From: Sipunculus nudus
Taxonomy: Eukaryota; Annelida; Sipuncula; Golfingiida; Sipunculidae
Assembly: GCA_026874595.1 (NCBI GenBank)
Contig: CM049307.1
Span: 80,576,643-80,640,642, forward strand
DNA length: 64,000 nt
Reading direction: 5' to 3'
In this document: positions 50,481 through 62,534 of the stretch, piece by piece
Position numbering within the stretch: position 1 is the first letter of the stretch
How the letters are laid out: each line of letters opens with the position of its first letter
The notes under the pieces: model-generated
What the model was told of the DNA's origin: nothing
The model's database searches: none
The model's input: the letters and a program-made list of their open reading frames with translations, nothing else
Translations under genes and position numbers: made by a program

Positions 50481-50560
50481 TTTCATCTTCTGACAGCATT
50501 GGCATTTTAAGATCTTTTAAGTAATATTAAATTTCACCTGATGTCATCTTTAGATTTGAA

Positions 50561-51300
50561 CTATAAAGTTTTGTATAAATTTTTTTGTATATAATTAACT
50601 GGTCTGTGATCAGAATGATAGGCTGCCTCTATACAAATATCATCCACATAATCATATAGTGAGTTGGATATCAACCAGTAGTCCAACCTACAACGGGTAA
50701 CTGGATTATTTCTTCTCCATGTATATCTTTTTTTTTGTTTGGATATCTCCTCCTCCATACATCAGTTATATCAAATATCTCACATATAGAATTTAAAATG
50801 TTTCTGACTTGGTTTTTATTATGGTGTAAATTACCTATTTTATCTAATCTATTATCAAGAACAATGTTGAAATCCCAAACCAAAATAATATTACTTCTCC
50901 CTTTTTGGTTTTGCTCCATCATTCTCTCCATTAGAATCCTAAAAAATATGTTTTGTTCATTTAGGCTATTCGGTGCATATGTATTGATCAACAGAAACGG
51001 ATTATTTTCAATTATAGAATTTAACATAAGCAATCTGCCATTTTCATATTCATGAATTTGCTTTACCTGAATATCCAATTCATTATAAATTAATATAGCC
51101 ACACCACGACTATTATTATTCCCATGAATATAATATATCTTTGCACCCCATTCATTCTTCCAAAGCACTTCATTCTGTTCACTGCTATAAGTTTCTTGAA
51201 GAAAAGTTATGTCTGTTTTCTCCTTATGCAGTAATCTAAATAATGATATTTTTTTCTGGTTTTATTAAGTCCTCGAATATTTAATGTTTTAATATTTAAA
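50561..51300 (-). pseudogene. L1/Tx1-like LINE endonuclease domain
   Basis: Minus strand, start of ORF2: TLNIRGL, a shift, then FLQET (catalytic E), GNNNSRGVAILI, LLINTYAPN, ILVWDFNIVLDNRLDKIG (the usual GDFN is WDFN here), then after another shift CRLDYWLIS and YHSDHRPV (catalytic SDH). The order is complete for an apurinic-like endonuclease. The Gly to Trp change and frameshifts imply loss of function. Confidence 0.85.
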
Positions 51301-52157
51301 TTACAGCTGCAACTATTGAACACTTCAAGTAAATATGATATGTTTTACCACATACAGAGATATATCAAACATGTCAGAGACTCTCATCAGTGCATTAAGG
51401 TTACCAGGACAGTACAATACCTGCAGGGCAAACACATTTTCCCCCTGCATTGGCCTTGACACAAGAAACACACATTGACCATTTAAAGGACACATAAGAG
51501 GCTTACCAAAAGCTTTAGTTCCCTCTGTTATTGGGTTGACCTATTTTAAACTTCCCCAAACAAATACCACTACTTCGGTCCTGCAATGCAATTTTGTGAA
51601 ACCGCAAATCCATCCAGGCACACCTCTTTGCATGCCACCCTTTGCAAAATAATTAAGTACAAGTGTACCTTTGAAAATCATCTTAACTTAAACTCAAAAT
51701 TCACAGTTAAATCCATGTGATACCAGGATATATTTGAAAGTAACATACTTACCTATAAAAAAAAGTTATATAATATTTAGTATAGTAAATTTACATTTAA
51801 ACATATAACCATGATTTAGTAATTATTAATTGCATTTAAAATACAGTTTCCAAAAGGCAAGACAATATTAGATAATAAATGGTTCACTTAGGTTCAGCTA
51901 TGACATTAAACTTTGTGTATATTATATTACAGCCAAAATGTAAACCACAGGGTATAATACTGAACAGAAACTTAATACGATTGAATACATATACAGGGTG
52001 CACTCAGTATGTACCATAGATCCTCCATATAACAGTAGCATGAATTGATATAGATAATGTGCATCTTAGTTCAACACACTAATGAAAATATATTTTTTAA
52101 AAGAACATAACCAGTAGACTTTATCTTGAACAATAAAATATTCGAAATTTCACAGAA
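51301..52157 (-). other. Spacer between ORF2 and ORF1 of the minus LINE
   Basis: No coding sequence recognised. It contains CTGCATTGGCCTTGACA, similar to CATTTACATTGGCCTTGACC at 52957-52976, which hints at a rearranged or internally repeated 5' region. Confidence 0.4.
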
Positions 52158-52926
52158 TCATAGTTTTTTTAGTTTGTTCAAATGGTTGATATGCACAAGT
52201 GAACCATCCTCCGTTTTCACAATTAATTTTCCATCAGAGGTCCATGCCAGTTGAACTTTTTTGTGTTCTTTAGCTGCCAGTAACAACTTGAATCTATAAT
52301 CAGTTAGATCTTCCACAATATAGAAGTCTGTTCCTTTTGGCAATTTTCTTTTCGTTATCACGTTCTGCCTACATGCGTAGCTAACAAATTTGATCAGAAT
52401 TGGCCGGTTCTGTTTCCCTGTGCGTCCTACCCTGTGCATCCTGTCAATCATCCAGGGGTCAACTTGGGCTCCAATCTTCTCGAAAATTTTCCAGACTTTA
52501 TCTCTTAAATTATCATTTTCGTCCTCCTGGACACCAATAATTCTTATACTATTTCTGCGACTGTACTGTTCTAATTCTTCACAGTGGGCCCTGGCTGACT
52601 CCAAGTCTCTCTCGAGAGAGAGATATGTTCACCTCAGGTAAAGTAGCCAGTTCTCTCTTACATTCATGTTTCAGCTTACATTCATCTTTCAGCTTACTTT
52701 CATATACACTTTCTAAATGACAAATAGCACTATTTACCTCAGTCTGCATGTTCTTTACCAGGGCCTCTGTCTGTTTAAGTGATGAATCAATCCCTTGACT
52801 CTCAGCTCTCAGAGTTTCAATTTTACAGTCCATTTTACTTTCCATTTCAGCCATATTGTTGTCTAAATGTTTCAAGATATTTGTTTCCATGCTCTTTAAA
52901 AATATTTCCATAGTATCTTTATCCAT
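52158..52926 (-). pseudogene. L1-like ORF1 protein (coiled coil plus RRM/CTD), one frameshift
   Basis: Minus frame 52926-52579 gives a heptad-rich coiled coil (MDKDTMEIFLKSMETNILKH onward). After a frameshift near 52600, 52604-52158 gives ELEQYSRRNSIRIIGVQED, DRMHRVGR, NRPILIKFVSY and a C-terminal domain ending LNKLKKL. YSRRNSIRI..G and HRVGR..RPI.IKF are the RRM/CTD signature of L1-type ORF1p, a trimeric RNA-binding chaperone. It lies in the expected place upstream of the endonuclease. Confidence 0.87.
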
Positions 52927-52996
52927 TTTCTCTCAATATATGGATTTTGGAGCTACTCCAAAGCACAACCTGCCATTTACATTGGCCTTGACCTTC

Positions 52997-52999
<3 letters not shown>

Positions 53000-53040
<41 letters not shown>
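53000..53040. repeat. (TA)n microsatellite
   Basis: About 20 TA units. Confidence 0.95.
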
Positions 53041-53042
<2 letters not shown>

Positions 53043-53345
53043 TATTCTAGTCATTAGATAGACCAGTCTTCCTTTAAACGCTAAAATAGTGGGACCGCCG
53101 GTGATTAAGGGGGGCCATATGTAGCCCCCTAATATGTCGACAATTTTTAGTTATAAAACATTGCAAATTGGTCGATTTGGCATTAGTAACCATTATGTCT
53201 ATTATATTATTATGTTTTCACATGTTCAAGACCAAGTTATGCCATTTTGGTTTCCTTTTCCCATATGAATTCATATATATATTCCCATTGTTGTTCCACA
53301 AATGTCTAAAATAAGATGGTCCCCTTAATATTGTCTGTATGGTTT

Positions 53346-53413
<68 letters not shown>
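53346..53413. repeat. Compound (TA)n-(GT)n microsatellite
   Basis: TA run then about 12 GT units. Confidence 0.95.
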
Positions 53414-53472
53414 AGAGCGACATAAATAGTAAAATCATATATTGTTTAGTGTGGCCCTCCATTAATCCTTAC

Positions 53473-53723
53473 CACATTAGGCGCCATCCATGTGATCTGT
53501 TTCGCGGTGTTGTTCACTCTGGAAAACACCAGGGACCAGAAGGGATCTATTTCGGATTCCGGCAGTATTTAACAGCTTGTGTACTGTCATCAGGGTACAA
53601 GCAAGAAACATGTCAGTTATGCTCTCGATAAAAACACATTTGTCCATTTCATGTATTATGATCCTTCCACAGTCTTGATCATTTCGCCTGCATACTCGTA
53701 TCTTTGGCTGGTAGCCTGACAAG
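53473..53723 (-). pseudogene. Kringle-domain exon relic, copy 3, inverted
   Basis: The minus strand aligns along its length with the 28096 and 39562 exons: acceptor TTTCCAG, CQATSQRYEYAGE, then TVEGS, a stop, YMKWTN, and donor GTAAGG after ..AATGTG. The spacing T-x-x-G-x-x-[Cys position]-x-x-W is kept, with Tyr (TAC) where Cys is expected and a stop beside it. The later NYC..PWC part is damaged. It is more diverged from the tandem copies than they are from each other and is outside the duplicated block. Confidence 0.68.
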
Positions 53724-53924
53724 CTGGAAAGATAGGACAACATTTAAAAATGGGTCTTTTCCTGCCAAATGATCTGATCTATCCCTTGTTAGTTACGGAA
53801 GAGGAATTCTTCAAGTTCGCATTGCGATATGATACCTGGATTAGTAGAGGAAATACCTCAATTGCACTTTGTCGTTGGAATTAAGAAATTAGGCAATTTC
53901 AGAAACCCGTAGCTTGATGAAACC

Positions 53925-54270
53925 CTGTTATTTACCGCTTCTTGGTACGTCACATGTCTCCAACTGACTGTTGGGTCTAATGCTTTCTGTTGTCACGTTG
54001 TTCGATGATCCATCATAAACTTCCTGTTATTTACCGCATCTTGGTACGTCACATGCTTCAAACTCACTGTTCGGTATGCAGTGTAGCACCACGACCAGTA
54101 GGTTTGCCGTCTGGGTTATGGCATAAATTGGATGCGTCTGCCAGAGATGCATCAGGAAACAGTTCATATATTTCTTTCTTGTGTCCTGGTATTTTGACAT
54201 TAAACATGTCTCGAGCATACCTGCTGTTTCTGTTGTCACATTGTGCGATGATCTATCATAAACTTCCTTC
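53925..54270. repeat. Short partly tandem repeat
   Basis: CCTGTTATTTACCGC then TCTTGGTACGTCACATG occurs at about 53925 and 54023. TTTCTGTTGTCAC, then GCGATGATC or TCGATGATC, then ATCATAAACTTCC occurs at about 53983 and 54229. The frames over it have no known domain. Confidence 0.5.
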
Positions 54271-54988
54271 TTCAGTGTGGATCCACACCCTTATAACCAG
54301 GGAATGTGTGTCTGTGTTTAATGGTTAATTTGGCTGCTTTATGTAGAGTTATACAGGGATGTAAGTTAAAATCTCATATTTCTCTGTCCCGCATGACACA
54401 AGTTTACAAAGGTTCAATTCGTTCACGATGGTCATATTTAATTATTTTCACCTGTGATCGCTTCTGAGAATTTTTTGGGCAAACGTTTATAGCAATACCT
54501 AAAGCAGGAAGCCACACGTACTAGGTAATCCTCACAATCAAATCCAGAAGGAAACGTAAAAATGTAAAAGAATAAATAAATAAAACTAGTTTCCTCTTTT
54601 TGCTGCAAGCCGTAGTGTGAGAAAGTCTATATATAACGATGTAATAAACACCAACTACAAGGCAAGATGAAACTTTTCATAGCCTTCTTATGCTGTAATT
54701 GAATTGTACGCTCACTGCATTGTGATCGGCCAACATCCCAGTCCTCCAAAACCACATTAGGCCCCTAAACAACGTTGTGATGGATTAAATACGTTAACCG
54801 TCCAGACGATAGAGTGTTAGGTGTTGGTCACAAATTAAACCATGCTCTTATTTGATGTTCAGTGATCTAACGGTAAGTAAACATGCAGTAGATAGGAACA
54901 TGACAGGGCAGGATAATATGAAATGACCACAATTCCAATTTAATCTAGGAAGACTGTTTTAAAAGTCTGTACAGTTTTAACATCACAT

Positions 54989-55490
54989 GTTTAACTCACA
55001 TTTAGCCACAAACGGTCGCTACTGGCACGTGCACTTTAAATTGCACATCATGAGAGCTGACAACTGTTTAGGAACAAAAAGGGATTCTTATCATGTGATC
55101 AATATCGTCCATACGTTGTATTTCATGTGGGAATACCCATGGTAATGTTATAAAACTTGGTTTGGCACGATGTTGCGCCTATTTTAGCGTTACTAATGGT
55201 GCATACTAATATGATGTATTCACTACAACCAATTTGTGTAATTCCCTTGTGCCTTGCTAAGATCAAGACACCCTACGTTGCATATATGTGATATGAAATA
55301 CTGTGATCTTTATTGTTCTATTTATCTCTGTTTCATTCATTCATAAAAAAACTCACATGTTCTTATAATATAGAGTTTTGCGCCTAAAAATATTTATATT
55401 AACGTTTATCTCTGATTAAGCTCTCGCTGTGATCTAGCAAAATGGAAGATTCCTTTCAAGGTTAACCGTTCAACCGGACTTGTGGGTGTT
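54989..55490 (+). pseudogene. Decayed HNMT-like methyltransferase (exon 2 and exon 3 remnants)
   Basis: 54989-55185 matches exon 2 of the gene at 62354. In broken frames it reads RYWHVHFKLHIMRADN, then DSYHVINIVHTLYFMWE, against RYEHVHFTLHTMKAED and DSYHVIHIMHTLYFLWD. 55437-55490 matches the end of exon 3 (GATTCCTTTCAAGG, then a GTTGG junction). The first part of exon 2 and exon 1 with the SAM motif were not found. Stops and shifts show a pseudogene. Confidence 0.78.
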
Positions 55491-58117
55491 GGCAAACTGA
55501 ATGCAATTCATATATTCGTCGTCGAATTTAGGCTAAATGCAGAACCAGCAATGAATAGGACCCTATTTTATATACTTATAAATCATTTTGTTGTAATTTT
55601 GTTATCGCTTAATGCACGAGTGGACCTATAAACTTCTTTAACATTTGAGAAATATTTTATTATTAAAAGATTACCAATTGTATATAGTTAAATATATCAT
55701 CCAAATATTTGTTATTTTATTCTGTTTACCACAATTATTGAAAAAAAATTATTGAATACGTACATAAAGGATTTATTTTCATCTATAAAATTCTTTTGAA
55801 GAATACCACTGGTGCTTTCATTTGCTAACAGATTAAACGTTTGCTGGAAATCCATGTAAACATGGAACAAACAATGTTTATGGGATATGATAAAAACGAT
55901 GTGGTTAAAATTACAATTTAGATTTGTGAAGTTAATCAGGGAAGGTAATTAAAATGTCACTGTCCTGTCTTATTGCAAGTCAAATAACAATTGTTCATGC
56001 AAAGATGTGTGAAAACGGACAGTCACAATGTATACAAAATAGGGTAAATATTAGACCAGAAAACTGAATGTATCGGCAAAATCCAAATTTAAAGCTGGTA
56101 TGCTCTTTAATAAATGTTAACACAATAACCTCTCACAAATTATCATGAAAATTCGGACTAGGCTTATTTTGCAGCTGCCTGGTAGTGAATTACATGGTAG
56201 GATATCGGAAGAAATTTGTTATAATTACAACCACTGTCAGAGATTGCAAAATACCTAAATATATACTTAATAACGGAAATATTAATCCAAATTAACCTTT
56301 CATTTCACTATTAGAAATAAGGGAGCAAACAAATATTTTCAGACGTATGTTAGTTTTAATAACAGAACTCACTCTGCCAAACTTTTCACCGATTAAAAGG
56401 ATTGCGTATTGCCCTAACAGTAAGCTCACGGCATACCTTGTGTTTAAGTGGCTTGGTGAATAAAGAATATATCACAAATTACTCCACAAACAATTAAAGA
56501 ACCAAAAAAAGCTTTAGAGGCTATCATTCTGGTGCCTGATTTACATTCCTGTAAAATAAAAGAAATATGTTATTGATGTTAAAAATTAAATCGTATAAAA
56601 AAAACAACAATATGAAATGCCCCTTTGCCCCAACAAATAATAATTATTGAAAAAGTAATACTTATTTGAAACATTAAGTTTAAAGGGTGCCATGTCACCC
56701 TAATAGAGGGGAATTGGCATTATAGTCCGTTTCATCTCCTCATGTCTACTTTTTTTTAGCCATGAACAATTTTATTTGTTACTTTTAAATGGAAAACCTG
56801 ACAGTGCAGGGTAGAGAATTGAAGAACCTAATATTCAACAAGGTAAATAAATACCTAGCTCATAGATTATTTCAGAAACAGAATTATTTAAAATTATGAG
56901 AAATCAGTCTATATTTTACAACATATCAGACCAACATTTGGCAGTCAAGGCCATTGGTCACATACAAAAACATACTTTTGATTGGATGATGTCATTTAAA
57001 CAGTCTAAAAATATAAGCACCTAAACAAAGTTGGCTACTCATGCAAGGACACATCTGATCTGACAGATCATCGGGAAGAGACAAAGCAGTTGTGAAACAT
57101 AAACTGGAGCTTTATTGTAAAATTTGTAATTGCCATATTAGGTTTTCAATTCCATATGTAGTGTTCTAGGAAATTATTGAAAATTACAAACTTATACTAA
57201 AATGATCTCCAAAAAAAACAGGTGGACACAGGTTGATAAAACCTTATTATATTAGGACTAGAGGTGTTTTGGGGAGGAATGTGTGCCTTCCCGCCTTAAT
57301 ACAATAAGCATTATTGTGTACCTTGGCTGCCTAAATAAAATATTCTTTTGGCCACCAACAGTTCAGTTCGTTTCTTGGAGGGTATCACCACAATCAATTA
57401 CGTGACTTGTTGGAATCATGCAAGGGCATATTGAGTTTACCTAGACGCAAAGTTATTTATTTATCGGCGATACAAGGTGTTTGTTTTATGTAAGGTAGAA
57501 GAACTGAATGTTTTTGACATGACCTTCCAGCCTTGAGAAGGTAAATTATTTAAGATATTTTAAAATGCAGCAATATATATCGACAAAATACGGCACTGCC
57601 CCCAGGGGAGGAAACTCTAGCTTGTATCAAGTTAAAAGATATGATTTCTTATTTTTTAAATGGATCCTGGGTACAGAAAATATGCACAATCACCCTAAGT
57701 CACCCTTGGTTTTCCGAAACACGTAGAAATAAAAGAATATATATATTTATACATTGTATAGTGTTAATGGGATTCAAGGTCGAGATCAGTCTTTAATGTT
57801 TTGATCTTTTATATATTTTTGCATAATTGTTAATTTTTGCAAATTACTAATGAATGTAATCAATGTGAAATGGAATGAATCTATCTTTCTGAAACTTTAT
57901 ATGAACAAAGAAGTGCAACCCAGTCCTATGAATGTTTCAAGATGACAAAGCGAATTCAATCATTGCAGCAAAACTGGTATGTAAAATTTCTTACTCTGAT
58001 GAAATTATATGGATAGGTGTAATCGATAATAGCGTACGTCATCTTTATATATGGAAAAAGGATAGCTCTAAATATTTTGTTACTTGTTTACCAAGAAACG
58101 TTTGGGTATCGGCAATC
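55491..58117. other. AT-rich non-coding stretch
   Basis: No gene, RNA or complete element recognised. A 70-codon frame at 57932 has no known motif. Confidence 0.45.
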
Positions 58118-58226
58118 GCAGGAGACAACTTTACGGAACAGTAATTGTCGGGCGTGCTCCGTTCAGCTAAAGCAGGAGACAACTTTATGTACCAGTAATC
58201 GTCAAGTGTGCTCCATTCCAGCTTGT
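58118..58226. repeat. Two tandem units of about 54 bp
   Basis: GCAGGAGACAACTTTA..CAGTAAT.GTC..GTGTGCTCC.TTC.. occurs at 58118 and again at 58172. Confidence 0.75.
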
Positions 58227-59079
58227 GTACTCGTGTCTCCATAACTGAGTCTCAGTGATCAACCTATAGGAAAACGTAAGGTTATCTTGGGTGGTTTGCC
58301 CCTGAAATCATCTGCCCAGTGTTTTCATGTAATGTGGCAGTTTGTTTTAAGGAAAGGAGGTTCAAACTGTCTAATTATTCTTTTAATTAGGGCGTGACCG
58401 TTCCTGACATTTGTGTACTAATTTAACGCATGTTTCACCTTAAAATGAGTAAAAAAAAATATTTATTCCCTTCAGCCGGTTTGGTATATGCCTCAAAGTG
58501 GTAATGTATATCGTTGATGGACAGTCATGAAGAATTTAGTTAAAATCAATTATTTGTAACTAGTTAAATATTTAGTATCTGCTTGTGTTAGCTTTAAAGC
58601 ACTGTGTGCTTCAGAATCGTAAACGTTTGATATATCCGATTTTCAACAAGCATTCTTTGAACATGTTCTAACACTCTTAACAATCAGCTTGACATTTCAG
58701 AAAAGCCTTGCAAAGAATTCTGTTTTTTTTTTTTTTTGGTCAGTTTGAATTTCACATGTTTTCTCATCGTTGATTTGTTTTAAAGAGAATATTGATAATC
58801 TACGATACGGCTCAGAGAGGACTTGGGAACTGCACAACAACATAACCTTTCGAAAGGTCTTTGCTGGTCGAGATATTCATGCATCCAAAGGGCTATGATA
58901 TAAAAACTAAAACAGTAGAAAATATAACATTTCAACACTAGAAATTCGCATTCTAAGGTATGCAAGCCTCCGCCATGTGGGGGTCTCTACTGTAGGATGT
59001 GCCCCGACACGTGTTTGCATTTACTATTCGGCAATATTAACAAATCACTCGTGCATAAGTGACTGTACAAATGTGAATA
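58227..59079. other. Non-coding stretch left of the transposon
   Basis: Nothing recognised. Confidence 0.4.
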
Positions 59080-60306
59080 CAGTGGAACCCCGCCTTGCGA
59101 CCAACCCACAATTGCGACCACCCAACAATTACGAACATTTTGCTGGGTCCCGAATTTTTTTAGTTTATTTATGTTTAAAAATGACTCAAAATTATGACCA
59201 TCCCTGAATTCAGAATTACGACCAGATTTCCTGGCCCCAGCGCTAATCCGACCCCGCTAATGCGACCACCGCCGAGAAATACTGAAACAACATTTATCAC
59301 GAGTCAATAGCTGTGTCTTGTCACAGGCGCCTTTACGAAAGATCAAAGCGGGTAACATAGTTTCTTAAACCGAGTGTTAATCTGGTCCTGCATATCTTCC
59401 CGACTCGGTGTCTTCGCTGAGACTCGTTGAGGTGTAGGTTACAGATCAAAGAGGGTAACCATCGGCCTGATTACTTAATGAGCCGGTCTGACCTGGGGTC
59501 AGATGCTAATTGCCCCTCAGTGATCACCTGTATTACAGCTACCCTAAGTGTGGGGTTGCGGCCTTAATATTTCAACTCATCACATATTGTTCGATCCTCA
59601 CTGGTAAAATTAACGACCTAGTTAATCCTAAATGTGTCCATACCTTACTGGCACTGAGTATTGGGCAGTCAGTAAAATGAATAAATAAAGCTTGCATGGA
59701 GGGGGGGGGGGGGGGTCCCTCACATTAACTTGCCTTTTCTGATAGATCGTTGTCAGTTTATTTCTCTACTGGTTAAGTTTGCATTTTAATTGCTTGCTGT
59801 TAGGCAACCATGCCTCTGAAAGAGCTCTCCTTGAAGGATAAAGAGGCGTTGATCAAAGCGGCAACACCACGCGCAGTCAGCAACAGTGGCTCAGCAGTTT
59901 AGCGTCGGGAAAACTCAAGTGCACGCAATATATACTCAAGCGGAAGGCTAAATATATGACAGCCACGTATTATGTTCAATATGCATTCAGTAGGTTGTAA
60001 TCGTATTGCCTTAGTGTTATTATTTGTTAATCATTCGTCACTACGTATGTGTACATGTATATTAATTTTAATCATGAATAAATATGTTCAGCTACACACA
60101 AAAAAACATTCATAATAAGGGTCCTCCGCTAAGTAAAATATTGTGTTATAATTCACATTAAAAATATGCAACAGATAAACTCTGATACACATTAAATATC
60201 AGCGTGTTATATGCGACCACGGTAAGAGTTTCACAAATACGACCACCCCAAAATTACGACCACTTTGCTCAGTCCCCAGGGTGGTCTTAATTGTTGGGTT
60301 CCACTG
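59080..60306 (+). mobile_element. pogo/Tigger-like DNA transposon, defective, with TA target duplication
   Basis: The left end CAGTGGAACCCCGCC and right end (reverse complement) CAGTGGAACCCAACA are flanked by TA on both sides (59078-59079 and 60307-60308). Subterminal GCGACCACC/ACGACCACC repeats recur inside both ends. The 1227-bp length and a short transposase remnant at 59810 make it a deletion derivative. The TA target and CAGT termini fit the pogo branch of Tc1/mariner. A 15-G run is at 59701-59715. Confidence 0.8.
59810..59958 (+). pseudogene. Transposase N-terminus (CENP-B/psq-type HTH) remnant
   Basis: MPLKELSLKDKEALIKAA, then in a shifted frame ATVAQQFSVGKTQVHAI and ILKRKAKY. This is the L-S-x-K-x-K-x-x-x-I-K then A-x-x-F-x-V-G-K-T-x-V-x-x-I-L-K-x-K signature of the helix-turn-helix DNA-binding domain of pogo/Tigger transposases. 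Two frameshifts. The DDE catalytic domain is absent. Confidence 0.72.
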
Positions 60307-61787
60307 TATTACTATATAATATTACTGAATCTGGATCATATGACAACCAAAATCTTTCTGAATTCCCTGAAAATTTCATAAGTCTCCTTTTATGATTACG
60401 TAAGTAATGTTGTGAACAAAAATACACACACAAGCACAGACGTGGTGATCGCATACTATCTTGATCGGGGTGGGGGGAATAATTAAATTATTTTATCGAG
60501 GCACTGTCTCTATTATATGCGCGTAATTAAACACAGAAATTGTTTTCCAGGTAAGGCCGGATCAATTGCATTGTATTCAAATTATGTACGTTTGGGTCTA
60601 ATAACAGATTAAACTGCGCAGTTTGATCATTTATAAATGGTAATCGCCTTGTTAACTGTCACTGCACGACATCTAACTTTTTATATAACTTCTCATATAA
60701 ATATTAAAAGCGTGACTTGAACCTTTAAAATACTATGGTCGAAGAAGACATTCATTTATATCTGATTGAAGACCACAGTTGCTCGGACCAAACCTCTGCA
60801 CTCGCACGGGTACATCGTTTCATTTTAAATCCAGTCTAATCCAGGTAATATACATGTTTACAGGGCAGTTCTGTGTATAGATTGAACAAGTGCGTATTAG
60901 GTTCTCCTAAGAACCAATAAGCTGTTGATATATGATAGGGTAACACAGGCTGTCGAGTAATTAATTTGCAACTTTTAAAGTATTCTAGTTTTAATTATGT
61001 TTTAACAAAAGATTCTGTTTTATATCACGGTCTAACTTTAGAATCAAAATACACAATTTGCACAAAAATGCACAATTTGTGTAAAATTTCTTAATGAACA
61101 AGATATTACTAATTCGTTGCTAACAGCATTTAAATTGGTTGGGATATGAGTAGAACCCTTGTGGTTCGTCCCTTACCAGGCTATTATTTGTTGTTTAATT
61201 ATAGTTTTCATTCAGAGTATATATTGTTGGATAATTCCTTAGGTTTAACACTTAGCTCGGCAAAGGACTAAATCAAATTTATAATGTGATATCTGACATC
61301 TAGTACAACCATTATGTGTTTGCTGTGCTAATAATACGCCAATTGGGAGATTCTTGTTTAAAGTGATTATTCATTTTTACTCCTAAAAAAATCAGTTCAA
61401 TACCTTGTTTTACTAAAAACCGATTTTGCAAATGAAAATGCATCAACTGACTTGACCATATAAAATCTCAATGTTCTATCATATCATGTTTTCCATATTT
61501 CATTTCCGTAAGATCGTTGCAAAATTTAAGGTTCATTTAGGAATAAGCTCTTCCCTTGTAGTTTAAGTAAACATATTCCAAATGTGTTTGTTGTGTGAAC
61601 GGCATCCACATCTAAGACTTTGCCCTTATTTGATTGGCTCTTATACAGGTGACATCATGGACTGAACAACTCAGATCTAGCAATGCATGTTGTTTTTAAG
61701 CTCTCCTAAAAATTTTGGACGGTCAGTTGCAGAAATACTGTGCTTTTTCTGAGATCTAGAATTTTTAGTCACATACATATATACACT
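60307..61787. other. Upstream region of the HNMT-like gene
   Basis: No gene recognised. May hold the promoter and untranslated first exon, because the coding exon at 62331 has an acceptor. Confidence 0.4.
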
Positions 61788-62084
61788 ACACGAAAAACAC
61801 GTCAGTGTGTCTTACCCATTGCCACTCTGAGTTTCATTTGTTCTTTGTGCGGTTCTCTGCAGGAACGGCAACGGACATGTACAACTCAACAAGCGAAATG
61901 AACTAATCTCAAAGTGTCGTTATTCAGAAAATCCACCGAACCGCGCAAAGAACAAATGACCACTAAGAATCTCTGTGACGAGTTCTCAGTCTTCTGATGA
62001 TCACCAAAGGGTAAAAACAGGTAAACTTTCTGGCGTGAAACTCAATGTTGCAATGGGTAAGACACACTGACGTTTTTACACGTA
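61788..62084. mobile_element. Foldback MITE with about 30-bp TIRs and nested inverted repeat
   Basis: GTCAGTGTGTCTTACCCATTGC (61801-61822) is exactly the reverse complement of 62050-62071. The identity extends outward with small changes over A-rich ends. A nested pair, CATTTGTTCTTTGTGCGGTTC (61835-61855) and 61938-61958, matches in reverse complement with one change. No coding capacity. Lies about 270 bases before the HNMT-like first coding exon. Confidence 0.8.
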
Positions 62085-62330
62085 GCATATAGCTCTACGT
62101 CAATCGTATAGAGCAATTAACCGCTTCTACTGGGTCTATCATGATAATTTATATGTGTGTGTGTGCGCGCTGCGTCCGAAAGAATACGATAACACTTAAT
62201 TCAGGATCAGTATGACCGGGATTTGATTTTTAGAAAATTGTCACAGTTTCTTGACTTTTCAATAGGTCAATTACGTTTCACTTCCCATTACATGACACAG
62301 ACACACTCCGTTGTCTTTCATTCTGTGCAG

Positions 62331-62534
62331 AATCCCTGGTTGCTTTTACAACAATGTCATTTTATGAAGAAAACCACTACAAAGCAGCGCTCGAAGTCTA
62401 CCACAGGCAGAGCACACAAATAGAACTTGACTGTAAATGGCTGAAAGAGAATGTCGCCGATATCGCCTCGAAGGTTACCAAGGAATCCCTGCAAGAACAG
62501 CCAGTGAAGGTCCTTGCAATAGGTTCAGGGACAG
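62331..62534 (+). CDS. HNMT-like exon with start codon
   Basis: Acceptor CTTTCATTCTGTGCAG, ATG at 62354, donor GTAAAG, phase 1. Encodes MSFYEENHYKAALEVYHRQS through the SAM motif. Confidence 0.88.

Noticed and set aside
57932..58144. 70-codon + frame
   Set aside because: No domain, and it ends in the 54-bp tandem repeat.
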